Assembly: GCF_020171625.1 (NCBI RefSeq)
Contig: NZ_JAIUZY010000012.1
Coordinates: 1 to 64,000 of the forward strand
DNA length: 64,000 nt
Direction of reading: 5' to 3'
Origin: Salipiger bermudensis
Lineage (GTDB): Bacteria > Pseudomonadota > Alphaproteobacteria > Rhodobacterales > Rhodobacteraceae
The position numbers and the translations under genes were made by a program. Shown here one piece after another: positions 44,157 to 52,428 of this stretch; position 1 is the stretch's first letter, and the number at the start of each line of letters is the position of its first letter. The notes under the pieces were generated by a model, which was not told the DNA's origin, ran no database searches, and worked only from the letters and a program-made list of their open reading frames with translations.

Positions 44157-45099
44157 GACGACCTCCCTTGGCGAGACGTTTGAGGCTGGTGGGCAGCGCC
44201 GCGATGCCCGATGGCAGGAAGAACACCACCGCCAGCACCAGCGCGCCGATGACGAAGAGCCAGTTAAAAGGATCGTTGGCGGCGGCGGTGTGGTGCACCG
44301 CCATGAAGATCACCGTGCCCAGCACCGCGCCGTAGAGCCGCCCGGTGCCGCCGAGGATCAGCATGATCAGCGCCTCCGCCGAGAGCGTGAAGGAAAACGC
44401 CTCGAGGCTGACGAGTTGGGTGATCTGGGCGCTGAGCGCACCGGCGATGCCGGCGATGCCGCCGCCCAGCGTGTAGGCCGCGAGCCTGCGGCGATAGACC
44501 GAGACGCCGATCGCCTCCATGCGCGCGGGGCTTTCGTGGATGCCGCGCAGCGACAGCCCGAAGGGCGAGCGCCCGATGACGAAGAGCGCGGCAAAGACCA
44601 GCCCCGCGATAGTGAGCGCGTACCAGTAGCCGGTGATGCCGATGAAATCGAACTCCCATAGCCCGAGCACCTTGCCGGGGCGGATGCCGCGCATCCCGTC
44701 GGCGCCACCGGTGACCTCGCGCGCCTGGTTGGCGATCTCGGCGCAGATCTGCGCCACGGCGATGGTGAGCATGATCAACGTGAGGCCCTGCGTGCGCATC
44801 AGCACCGCGCCCGACAGCGCCGCCAGCGCCCCCCCTGCGAGCGCGCCGATCAGCAGCCCCGCGACCGGATCGGCCCAGACATGGATCGCGAAGAGCCCGG
44901 CGGCATAGGCGCCGGCGCCATACATCGCCGCCTGCCCCAGCGTCGCGATGCCCGCAAAGCCCAGCACCAGGTCGAGCGAGAGCACCAGCACGATCATGAT
45001 CAGGATGCGGGTCAGGAAGGCGAGGTTGTAGGGAAAGAGGAAGAAGGCCGCGACCGCTGCAATCAGCATGACGAGCGCGGGAATGAACGGACGGGTCAT
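44143..45099 (-). CDS. Liv-type ABC importer permease, LivM type
   Basis: A 318-aa membrane protein starting MTRPFIPALVMLIAAVAAFF. The family segment LVLGFAGIATLGQAAMYGAG is at about 45-64 and the docking-loop region is SLRGIHESPARMEAIGVSVY. ATG 45099 overlaps the LivH stop (ATGA), which fixes the start; an open frame upstream is not used. It forms the pore with LivH. The cargo is probably an aromatic carboxylate, given the P450 downstream (inference). Confidence 0.9.
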   Translation of the reverse strand: MTRPFIPALVMLIAAVAAFFLFPYNLAFLTRILIMIVLVLSLDLVLGFAGIATLGQAAMYGAGAYAAGLFAIHVWADPVAGLLIGALAGGALAALSGAVLMRTQGLTLIMLTIAVAQICAEIANQAREVTGGADGMRGIRPGKVLGLWEFDFIGITGYWYALTIAGLVFAALFVIGRSPFGLSLRGIHESPARMEAIGVSVYRRRLAAYTLGGGIAGIAGALSAQITQLVSLEAFSFTLSAEALIMLILGGTGRLYGAVLGTVIFMAVHHTAAANDPFNWLFVIGALVLAVVFFLPSGIAALPTSLKRLAKGGRHAGS

Positions 45100-45962
45100 C
45101 ACGAGGCCCTCCCCAAAAGGCCCTGCGGGCGCAGCGCCAGGAACAGGATCACCAGCGCAAAGGTGACGATGGTGGCGAAGTCGGGCAGCAGGTAGCGGCT
45201 CGCGGTCTCGACGAGCCCGATAGCCAGCGCCGCCGCAAAGGAACCGAGGATCGAGCCCAGCCCGCCAATGGCGACGACGATGAGAAACAGGACCATGTAG
45301 CGCAGCGGGTAATAGGCATCGATGGGCAGCAACTCCGCCCCGAGGATGCCGCCGAGCGCCGCGAGCCCCGCGCCGAGCGCGAAGGTCAGCGTGTAGATCG
45401 TCCCGGTGTCGATGCCGAGCGCCGAGGCGGTGTCGCGGTTGTCGACCGCGGCGCGCAGGCGGATGCCGAAGCGGGTGCGGTCGAGCAGCGCCCAGAGGCC
45501 GAGGATCACCGCGAGGCCCACCACGATCACCGTCACCCGGTGCGCCGTGAGCTGGCGGAAACCGAGGTCGATCGAGCGTTGCAGCGCCTCGGGCAGCGGG
45601 ATCGCGAGCAGTGAGGAGCCGAGCCAGAGGTTGACGGTTGCGATCATCAGGAAGGTCAGGCCGATCGTGGCCAGCACCTGCTGCAACTCGCCAAAGCCGT
45701 AGATCCGGCGGTAGACCAGCCGCTCGAGCGGGATGGCCAGCGCGACGGTGCCGGCGATGGCCAGTGCCGCGGCGGCGACGAAGGGTAGGCCCAGCTCGCG
45801 GCCCAGCCAATGCGCCAGCGCGCCGCCGATCAGGGCGAATCCGCCATGGGCAAGGTTGACGACCCGCATCAGTCCCATGGTCACCGACAGGCCGACGGCG
45901 ATCATGAAAAGGATCATGCCGTAGGCGATGCCGTCGACCGCGATGTTGAGAAGAAGGCTCAT
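45099..45962 (-). CDS. Liv-type ABC importer permease, LivH type
   Basis: A 287-aa membrane protein. The start is MSLLLNIAVDGIAYGMILFM, followed by MRVVNLAHGGFALIGGALAH, the LivH hallmark, and TRFGIRLRAAVDNRDTASAL as docking loop. It follows the binding-protein gene after a 55-bp gap that holds a perfect hairpin (45984-46011). Confidence 0.9.
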   Translation of the reverse strand: MSLLLNIAVDGIAYGMILFMIAVGLSVTMGLMRVVNLAHGGFALIGGALAHWLGRELGLPFVAAAALAIAGTVALAIPLERLVYRRIYGFGELQQVLATIGLTFLMIATVNLWLGSSLLAIPLPEALQRSIDLGFRQLTAHRVTVIVVGLAVILGLWALLDRTRFGIRLRAAVDNRDTASALGIDTGTIYTLTFALGAGLAALGGILGAELLPIDAYYPLRYMVLFLIVVAIGGLGSILGSFAAALAIGLVETASRYLLPDFATIVTFALVILFLALRPQGLLGRAS

Positions 45963-45983
45963 GATGTGTCTCGCGTTCAGGTG

Positions 45984-46011
45984 GGACGGGCCAGCGCTTG
46001 CCGGCCCGTCC
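45984..46011 (-). terminator. Intra-operon hairpin between binding-protein and livH genes
   Basis: GGACGGGCC (45984-45992) and GGCCCGTCC (46003-46011) form a perfect nine-bp stem with a ten-nt loop, directly after the stop of the binding-protein gene (minus strand). There is no T-run. Placement matches the hairpins at 8645 and 32260. Confidence 0.6.
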
Positions 46012-46017
46012 TGACGG

Positions 46018-47184
46018 TCACTTCGTCCAGCCGAGATCGCCGACGGTGGCGATCACGCCCTGCTCGACATTCTCCAGCAGTCCGGTCTCGGCATTGCGCG
46101 CGACCTCGCGGATATAGACGTTCTGGATCACCGTGCGGGTCTCGGGATCCATCTCGAGCGGGCCGCGCGGACTCTCCCACTCGAGACCAAGCGCCGCCTC
46201 GACCGCCTTCGGCCCGTCGGAGCCTGCCGCCTCGACCATCTCGTAGATCAGGTGCACGCCGTCATAGGCGCCGACCGAGGCCCAGTTGGCGATCGCATCG
46301 GGATGCAGCTCGCTCAGCGCGGTCAGAAAGGCGCGGTTGGCTTCGCTGTCATGGGCGGGGGAGTAGTGGTAGACGGTCTGCAGCCCCTCCGCCATCTCGC
46401 CCAGACCCTGCAAGTTGATCTCCTCGGTCTCGGCGGTGCCTAGGAAGGTGATCCCGGCCTCGCGCAGCCCGTTCTCGTTGTATGTCTTGGTGTAGGAGAA
46501 GGTTGGCGGCCCGCCGGGCAGGAAGGTGAAGACCGCATCCGGCGCCTCGTCCTTCACGCGCTGCAGGATCGGGGTGAAATCGGTCGTCGACAGCGGCATC
46601 CGAACGCTCTCGATGACCTCGCCGCCCTTCGCCTCGAAGGCCGCCTTGAAGGCGGTCTCGGCATCGATGCCGGGGCCGTAATCGGTCACCGTGGTGACGA
46701 CGGTGCGGATGCCCTGATCGTAGGCCCATTCCGCCGCCGGGGCGGAGACCTGCGGCAGCGTGTAGCTGGTGCGCAGGTAGAACGGGCTCTCCTTGTTGAT
46801 CGTCGAGGTGGCGGCATTGAAGATCACCGTGGGGGTCTCCGACTGGGTGATCACCGGGCCGACCGCCAGCGCGTTCGGGGTGAAGGTGAAGCCCGCGAGG
46901 TAATCGACCCGGTCGCGGATCAGCAGCTCCTGCGCCAGCGCCCGCGATTGGTCGGGGTTCACGCCGCCGACATCCTTGTAGATGAAGCTGATCTCGTGCT
47001 CGCCGGCGACGGTGCCGTGCTGCGACTGGAACGCCTCGATCGCCTGCTGGTACTGGATGCCGTACTGGGCGAAGGGGCCGGAGAACGGCGCGATGACGCC
47101 CACCTTGATCTCATCGGCGGCTGCGGCAGCCAAGCCGAGGCCGCAGACCGCCGAGACGGCGGTCAGGATGTGTCGGATAGTCAT
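46018..47184 (-). CDS. Liv-type ABC importer substrate-binding protein
   Basis: A 388-aa periplasmic binding protein with Sec signal peptide MTIRHILTAVSAVCGLGLAA (cleavage near AAA-DEIKVG). The family start is KVGVIAPFSGPFAQYGIQYQ, and FIYKDVGGVNPDQSRALAQE follows. Catabolic members of this family often bind aromatic acids. It is the first gene of the operon ending with P450, ferredoxin, reductase and MarR. ATG 47184 is chosen because it gives a proper signal peptide; a longer frame to 47310 lacks one. Confidence 0.88.
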   Translation of the reverse strand: MTIRHILTAVSAVCGLGLAAAAADEIKVGVIAPFSGPFAQYGIQYQQAIEAFQSQHGTVAGEHEISFIYKDVGGVNPDQSRALAQELLIRDRVDYLAGFTFTPNALAVGPVITQSETPTVIFNAATSTINKESPFYLRTSYTLPQVSAPAAEWAYDQGIRTVVTTVTDYGPGIDAETAFKAAFEAKGGEVIESVRMPLSTTDFTPILQRVKDEAPDAVFTFLPGGPPTFSYTKTYNENGLREAGITFLGTAETEEINLQGLGEMAEGLQTVYHYSPAHDSEANRAFLTALSELHPDAIANWASVGAYDGVHLIYEMVEAAGSDGPKAVEAALGLEWESPRGPLEMDPETRTVIQNVYIREVARNAETGLLENVEQGVIATVGDLGWTK

Positions 47185-47360
47185 GGTTTCCTCCCGGTTG
47201 AAGCGCCGCCTGCGGACGCGTATCGCCTCTCCTCCGAGGCGGATGCTGGTGCCGCGTGTCGCGGCTCTGGCCGAGCGCCAGCGCGCGGCGACAGCACGTG
47301 TCGGCGTCACCTTCGCGAATGGGTAAAGGTCCTCCTGACCGGCCCTCTCCTCAGCGCCAG

Positions 47361-47413
47361 AGTTGATTCATCAACTGCAGGCAGCCTGTCCGATTTGAGT
47401 TGATATGTCAACA
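47361..47413. promoter_or_regulatory. Paired MarR-type palindromic operators
   Basis: Two 16-bp palindromes share 12 of 16 positions: AGTTGATTCATCAACT (47361-47376, seven-bp arms, perfect) and AGTTGATATGTCAACA (47398-47413, GTTGA/TCAAC arms). Their centres are 37 bp apart. They lie upstream of the minus-strand importer/P450 operon, whose last gene is a MarR regulator; MarR proteins typically bind 16-20-bp palindromes of this kind. The distance to the first start codon is about 180 bp, so a long leader or a promoter close to the sites is implied. Confidence 0.65.
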
Positions 47414-47837
47414 GCTCATGTTTTGAACGCCGGAAACGAAGCGATGTTCGTCTTCTGCTCGACCTCTGCGTTCGATGGGCTTGAGGAGACGTTGCGCGAA
47501 GAAACCGAGGACCGCAGGCTCCCCTTTTACAGAGATGGCGGGGCGCGCCTGCCGAGGCATTCAGATTAGCGGCCTAACCTGAGCAGAGTCCGCTGGGTCA
47601 GTACACGCGAGCCATTTCGGAAGGTGACGTCCATGGACGTCACCGCCACCGCGCCGACCACGGACCGAAGCATGTACCCGGGTCGATCTCAAAAGAAGGC
47701 CGCCGAATAGGGAAGCGGTTCGACGGCTCAAAGGACAAGTCCGCGGTTAAGCGGGACATTTGAATGCGCGAAAACCCTTGAATGGGACGCCCCCGTTGCC
47801 GAAGTCCTGACCCTAGCTACGCATGCGTTTCACGCGC
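47414..47837. other. Gene-free scar region
   Basis: No convincing gene is present, and the reading frames are short and unlike the neighbours. The region holds the 22-bp perfect palindrome listed separately and leads into a frameshifted TPR pseudogene. It looks like decayed sequence at the edge of two modules. Confidence 0.45.
47623..47644. repeat. Perfect 22-bp palindrome
   Basis: GGTGACGTCCA is followed at once by its exact reverse complement TGGACGTCACC, with no spacer. It lies in gene-free scar DNA about 250 bp from the MarR-type sites. It could be a dimeric regulator site, a fold-back structure or a relic of a mobile element end; nothing in the sequence decides. Confidence 0.7.
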
Positions 47838-48561
47838 GATAAATTATCGGCGCACCATCCGCGAGGAAAACGATTGGGAAACGCGGACTTGTCTGGAAGA
47901 AACTGTGCGAAGGGAGCCAGAGTTGCGCGCGGCTGGGCCATGCTCGCTTACCTGCGCAATGTCGGGTCCCGCTTCGGTTACGAGACTGAATTGACCAAGC
48001 AAGAGGCATTCGCCCAAGCCCGCGAGGCCGCGTCCCGAGCTCTGACACTCGGTCCGAAGGATACCGATGCCCTCAAGGCAATGTCGCATATCCTGCACTA
48101 CTCCGGGATTTCGAGCAGTCGATCGAGTATGCGCGGCGCGCCATTGAGACGAACCCGAACGATCCGCAAACCGTCGGCAATCTCGGCGTCATGCTTGGCT
48201 TTCAGGGACGGCTTTCGGAAGCGCAGCCCTACCTCGAGTTCGCCATCGCGCGCTCGCTCGCCCCAGCGCCACGGTACTATCAGTTTCTGGCAATGGCCTA
48301 TATGATGAGAGAGGATTGGGAGGATATGCAGTCGGCGGCCAGCCATGCCGTCGCCGACGACAGTGCCTTCAGCCATTTCCTTTCGGCGATTTCCCATGCC
48401 ATGCTGGAGAAGGTTCCGGCCGCCAAGATGGACTACAGGAGGCTGGCCGAACGCTGGCCTGCTTTTTGCTGAAGACCCCAGGGCAGCCCTAAAGGTTCAC
48501 AAGGTGGATACTGCGTTTGTCGATGCGTTTGTCGCAGGGCTCTACCAAGTCCATGCGCGTA
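47838..48561 (+). pseudogene. TPR-repeat protein remnant (adenylate cyclase-type C-terminus), three frameshifts
   Basis: Four segments of one TPR protein lie in successive frames. They begin INYRRTIREENDWETRTCLE, then ARGWAMLAYLRNVGSRFGYE with EAASRALTLGPKDTDALKAM, then DFEQSIEYARRAIETNPNDP with LGVMLGFQGRLSEAQPYLEF, and finally FAEDPRAALKVHKVDTAFVD. The frame changes are near 47930, 48107 and 48470. The repeat pattern and the ending resemble the C-terminal TPR part of adenylate/guanylate cyclase-TPR proteins common in rhizobia and rhodobacters. No cyclase domain remains upstream. The gene is dead. A broken IS30 element follows about 160 bp later. Confidence 0.7.
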
Positions 48562-48723
48562 ATCGCGCAACAGCCGGTCTACGAGTATCCTCGCAAGAGC
48601 GCATCCAGCCCTTCTTAATACATAATTCATATTCTCCGATTTTCGAAACGAGGTTGGTGCGCGCTACCCTCAAGTGCGATTCCCATTAGAAAACAGTTGG
48701 TTAACTAATGGAGAGAGTCTGCC

Positions 48724-49652
48724 ATGGGAGCGGTATACGCGCAACTGAGCGTCAAGGAACGTGTCCAGATCGAACGCTGGAAGCTGGCAAAGGTCCCCGT
48801 CCGGGAGATGGCGCGCGTGTTGCAGCGCTCGAAAGCCACCATCTATCGCGAGATCAAGCGGAACTGGTTCAGCGATGAGTGCCTGCCGGGCTATGACGGC
48901 TACTACGGCGCCGCCGCGCATCAGAAAGCCGCCAATCGGCGTGCTCGGCGGCGCAAGCTGTTGAGGTTTGAAGCCCTTCGGCTGGCTATTGTTGACCGGC
49001 TCAAGGGCGGGTGGTCACCAGAGCAGATCGCAGGCCGCCTTGGGTTCGAGGGCCAGGATGCGCGCATCAGTCACTCACTGCCCGGCAGGGTATCGCGGCA
49101 CGCGATATCCCGAGAGGAGGACAATCTACGCCTCGGTCTATGGGCCCGAGAGCCGGGCCGATGACCTCGCGCGGCATCTTCCCAGCCGCCGCAAACAGAG
49201 AAAGCCACGCCATGCGAGCAGGCCGCGTGGATGGATCTTTCCGCCAGGGCGGTCAATCCATCAGCGACCTGACTACGTTGAGTCGCGAGAAACCATTCGG
49301 AGAATGGGAGGGCGATCTGATGATCTTCGAGCGCGGCGCGGGCAAGATGAACGTCGACACACTGGCTGAACGCAAGACCCGCTTCGCCGTGCTGTTCCGC
49401 AACAACGACAGGAGCACGACCCACCTCATGCGCGGACTGATGGCGGTGATGGAGCCCCTGCCCCAACCTGCGCGACAGTCGATCACCTTCGACCGCGGCA
49501 TCGAGTTCCGCGACTGGCGCAAGCTTGAGGCCGGGATCGGAACCACCGCATGGTTCTGCGACCCGCAGGCGCCTTGGCAAGATGGATCGGTCGAGACCCC
49601 GAATGAACGCGCTCGCCATTGGCCACCCGGGATCATACCGTCAGGAGCGTAG
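48724..49652 (+). pseudogene. IS30 family transposase, frameshifted and C-terminally truncated
   Basis: The start MGAVYAQLSVKERVQIERWK and the helix-turn-helix VLQRSKATIYREIKRN are typical of IS30. The frame is then lost near 49075. A second frame carries TIYASVYGPESRADDLARHL and RPRGWIFPPGRSIHQRPDYV. A third carries the DDE core: GEWEGDLMIFERGAGKMNVD (first Asp), SITFDRGIEFRDW (second Asp) and APWQDGSVETPNERARHW (Glu). The last part of the protein, after the Glu motif, is missing. At least two frameshifts make it inactive. Terminal inverted repeats could not be recognised. Confidence 0.85.
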
Positions 49653-49682
49653 AAATGACACCAGCGCCAAGGTGAGACCATT

Positions 49683-49715
49683 TGAACTTTACAAGAGGTT
49701 CATATGGACTATATC
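49683..49715 (+). promoter_or_regulatory. Promoter and autoregulatory repeat of the toxin-antitoxin pair
   Basis: TTTACA (49688-49693) and TATATC (49710-49715) with a 16-bp spacer resemble sigma-70 hexamers. The inverted repeat TGAAC-N10-GTTCA (49683-49702) overlaps the -35 element, where an antitoxin could repress transcription. The ribosome-binding site GGAGGA at 49725-49730 precedes ATG 49735. Confidence 0.45.
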
Positions 49716-49734
49716 GAGGGTCATGGAGGATACC

Positions 49735-50124
49735 ATGTACGTTGCTGAGAAAATCCGGGAACCCGCACAGATCAACGCCGTCGCGTTGAAAGCCTATGCT
49801 CGCGTGGCGGATGCCTGGGGTCTCAGCGTCAAGGAGGCGGCTGGCCTTGCCGATATGTCCGAGAGCACGTGGAAGCGCGCCAAGAAGCCGGATTTCGCCG
49901 GAGAGCTTACCAAGGACCAAGTTCTGCGTCTCAGTGCGGTGATCGGCATCTATAAGTCCCTTGAACTCTACTTCTCGGAGCCTCTCGCGCGAAGCTGGTT
50001 CACCCGGCCAAACACCGGGCCGCTGTTTGGGGGCAGCCGCCCGGTCGACGCGGCCATTGACGGGGGCTTGCCTCAGATCCTCGCGGTTCGGACCTATCTT
50101 GATGCGTTGCGTGGTGGGGCGTGA
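49735..50124 (+). CDS. Xre/MbcA/ParS-type antitoxin
   Basis: A 129-aa antitoxin of the type that pairs with RES toxins. The N-terminal Xre-like helix-turn-helix region reads ALKAYARVADAWGLSVKEAA with SESTWKRAKKPDFAGELTKD. The C-terminal toxin-binding (DUF2384) part reads IGIYKSLELYFSEPLARSWF and ends PVDAAIDGGLPQILAVRTYL, the usual pattern of the MbcA/ParS family. The start is set by GGAGGA four bases before ATG 49735; an upstream in-frame ATG at 49723 has no site. Its stop overlaps the GTG start of the toxin (GTGA), the classic antitoxin-first coupled order. Confidence 0.88.
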   Translation: MYVAEKIREPAQINAVALKAYARVADAWGLSVKEAAGLADMSESTWKRAKKPDFAGELTKDQVLRLSAVIGIYKSLELYFSEPLARSWFTRPNTGPLFGGSRPVDAAIDGGLPQILAVRTYLDALRGGA

Positions 50125-50822
50125 AAAAGACCGAGATTTCCGATCGCGGTCTCGTTCGTCTCCTGCCCGCGACCTACCACAAGCCACCATCGCTGCGCGG
50201 ACTCGTCGATACCGATGACGAGATGGAGATCTTGGCAGAGATCGAGGGTCTGACCAGTGGACGTCTTCAGGCCGAGCGCGGGCGCAATCCGCACCTCGAC
50301 CCGCGCGAACTCGCGTGGCAACGCCGCAGCCGCGATATGCGCATCTACGGGGACAGTCACGTCAACGCCGCCTTCACCTATACCCGCGCGGGCGGAAACC
50401 GCTTCAACACCGAGGAGCGAGGTGCCTGGTACTGCGCATGGGAGGTGATGGTTTCCGTTAGCGAAGTGGCCTGGCACCGCACACGCGAACTCAGCTTTGT
50501 CGGCAGCTTCCATGACAGCGCCCGCTATGTGGAATTGCTGGCAGACTTCATCGGCGTGTTCGACGATCTCTCCGATGAAACAGGTCATACCGCGTTACAT
50601 CCGGATCCAGCCATCGGGTACCCCGAGGGCCAATGTCTGGCCCAGCAGCTGCGCCGGGGCGGTTCCAAGGGACTGATTTATCCTTCCGTCCGCGCTCCGG
50701 CGCCCGGCGGGAAATGCCTGGTGTGCTTCGAGCCGCACGCCATTCAGAACGTCCGGCCCGGCGCATCCTGGGATCTTGTTTGGGATGGAACAGAACATTA
50801 TTCGATCACGGCTGTCGCCTGA
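50121..50822 (+). CDS. RES domain toxin
   Basis: A 233-aa RES-domain protein. The invariant Arg is in GGNRFNTEERGAWYCA, the conserved Glu lies among the following EERGAWYCAWE residues, and the Ser is in SKGLIYPSVRAPG-like sequence (GLIYPSVR). These residues form the NAD-binding pocket; characterised RES toxins (MbcT, Res) degrade NAD+. It is longer than many RES toxins because of an N-terminal extension of about 75 residues. All key residues are present, so the pair is probably active. It sits beside dead mobile elements, a typical place for a stabilising toxin-antitoxin module. Confidence 0.88.
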   Translation: MKKTEISDRGLVRLLPATYHKPPSLRGLVDTDDEMEILAEIEGLTSGRLQAERGRNPHLDPRELAWQRRSRDMRIYGDSHVNAAFTYTRAGGNRFNTEERGAWYCAWEVMVSVSEVAWHRTRELSFVGSFHDSARYVELLADFIGVFDDLSDETGHTALHPDPAIGYPEGQCLAQQLRRGGSKGLIYPSVRAPAPGGKCLVCFEPHAIQNVRPGASWDLVWDGTEHYSITAVA

Positions 50823-50846
50823 CACGTGGCGGCCGGCACAAGGCGC

Positions 50847-52364
50847 TCAGTCGGACAGACGCCGCCACTCCATGGTCCGCGCACGCGACAGCGCCAGATC
50901 GAAACGCCCCTCTCCGGTCTCCGCCAGACAGATCCGGCGGGTCGAGGGGCCGTCTTTCAGGGTAAACAGGTAACGGCCCCCGCCCAGAGGGCGAAGCGGC
51001 ATCGCCCGCCGTGTCGGCCCAGCCCCGAAGATGATCGCGCCGTCGCGGATCTCGGCATGGGCACCGAAGGCCGGAGTGTGCCACAGCCCGTCCAGATGAA
51101 GGGGTGGCGCCGCCTCTTCCACAACGGGGACGAAACGGGCCGGCGCGTGACCGACCGTGCCCCGGATCGCCTGCCCCTCCATCCTCAAGCGCAGTCTTGA
51201 GGTCGGGGAGAAACTGTCGCTCTCACCGCCTCCGACGTCATAGAGAGTGACGTCATCGTCCAGCCGGCGCGCCGAGGCGCCGTCGATCTCCAGCCAGTCA
51301 GCCCCCTCGGGCGCCACGTAGAGGCCGGGCACAAGCGCCGTGCCCGGTCGCGGCAGGGCCGCGATGTCCAGCGCGGCCGCCATGACCTGTTGGGCAATGT
51401 CGGCGGTGTTGAGATCGTCGCGGTTGGCGACCACGGCCACCCCGGCACGCTGTTCCGGGTCGAGCAGCAGATAGGTCTTGTAGCCGGGCTGCGAGCCGCC
51501 GTGCCCCACCAGTGCATGGCCCGCCAGATCCTGATGGCGCAGCCCGAGCCCATAACCCGTGCGCGTGCCGTCCTTCAGAACACCCGGTTCGGACAAGGCA
51601 GGCAACACCCCCTCAAAGCGCCCTTCCCCGGTCAGAAGGATCTGCCCCCAACGGGCAAGGTCCCGCACCGAGCCCGACAGCGACCCGGCTGCCGAAAGAT
51701 GCATGCCCTGGAAACCGGCCTTCCAGCCGTCTTCGGCCGGGAAATAGCCCGGCGCCAAGCCAGGCACCGGATCGGTCCAGTATTCGCTGGCGCGCAGCGA
51801 CAGCCCGAAGCCGTCGCGCAGCTGCTCGGCCAGAAAGGTGTCGAAGTCGAGGCCGTGCGCCCGCATCGCTTCTTCAACCAGCCGGTAGCCGCCGTTCGAA
51901 TAATGCACCTCGGTGCCCGGCGCATAGCTCGGCCGGCTCATCTGCGCATGGAACGCGAGCAGGTCGGCCGCCTCGGTCCGGGTGAAGACCGAATGGCCGA
52001 TCAGCGTCAGGCATTCCCGCGTGTCGGGCACGCCGCCGGACATCGACAGCGCCTGGCCGACGGTGATCTCGCCAAGCGCCGGCTGCAACTGCGGCAGATG
52101 CTGACCCAAGGTGTCCTGCAGCCCGATCACATCGGGATGCGCCAGCACGAAGGCACAGAAAACATGCTTGGTGACAGAGGCATAGCGGCAAATCGTATCG
52201 ACCGTGAAAGGCGCGGCCGAGGCCAGGTCCGCCCGCCCGAAGGCGTGGGTGACATGCGTCCCCTCGAGGTCGAATCCGATGAGCGCCCCGCCCGGCCCGG
52301 TCTCGGGGCCGCGCATCAGGCGGCCAGCGCAGTCTGCCGCCGCGTCCCAGTTCAGGTCTGCCAT
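50847..52364 (-). CDS. D-aminopeptidase (DAP type, serine peptidase family S12)
   Basis: A 505-aa penicillin-recognising hydrolase. The catalytic SxxK is Ser63-Val-Thr-Lys66, the YxN is Tyr155-Ser-Asn157 and the HxG is His288-Gly-Gly in VGHGGSQPG. Positions and the long C-terminal part (two beta domains, about 330-505) match D-aminopeptidase of Ochrobactrum anthropi, which removes N-terminal D-residues such as D-Ala from short peptides. No signal peptide, so it is cytosolic and acts on imported peptides. It is the last gene of the Dpp-type importer operon, 64 nt after the second ATPase gene. A beta-lactamase or esterase role is less likely because of the C-terminal domains. Confidence 0.87.
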   Translation of the reverse strand: MADLNWDAAADCAGRLMRGPETGPGGALIGFDLEGTHVTHAFGRADLASAAPFTVDTICRYASVTKHVFCAFVLAHPDVIGLQDTLGQHLPQLQPALGEITVGQALSMSGGVPDTRECLTLIGHSVFTRTEAADLLAFHAQMSRPSYAPGTEVHYSNGGYRLVEEAMRAHGLDFDTFLAEQLRDGFGLSLRASEYWTDPVPGLAPGYFPAEDGWKAGFQGMHLSAAGSLSGSVRDLARWGQILLTGEGRFEGVLPALSEPGVLKDGTRTGYGLGLRHQDLAGHALVGHGGSQPGYKTYLLLDPEQRAGVAVVANRDDLNTADIAQQVMAAALDIAALPRPGTALVPGLYVAPEGADWLEIDGASARRLDDDVTLYDVGGGESDSFSPTSRLRLRMEGQAIRGTVGHAPARFVPVVEEAAPPLHLDGLWHTPAFGAHAEIRDGAIIFGAGPTRRAMPLRPLGGGRYLFTLKDGPSTRRICLAETGEGRFDLALSRARTMEWRRLSD

Positions 52365-52428
52365 GTCATCCTACCTTTCGTCGTGCCGGGCGCCTTGCCA
52401 AAGACGCTACGCCGTCCTTCGTGCCGCC

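Noticed and set aside
47185-47310. N-terminal extension of the binding protein at 46018-47184
   Set aside because: The extension is Arg-rich and would bury the signal peptide; ATG 47184 gives a normal Sec signal.
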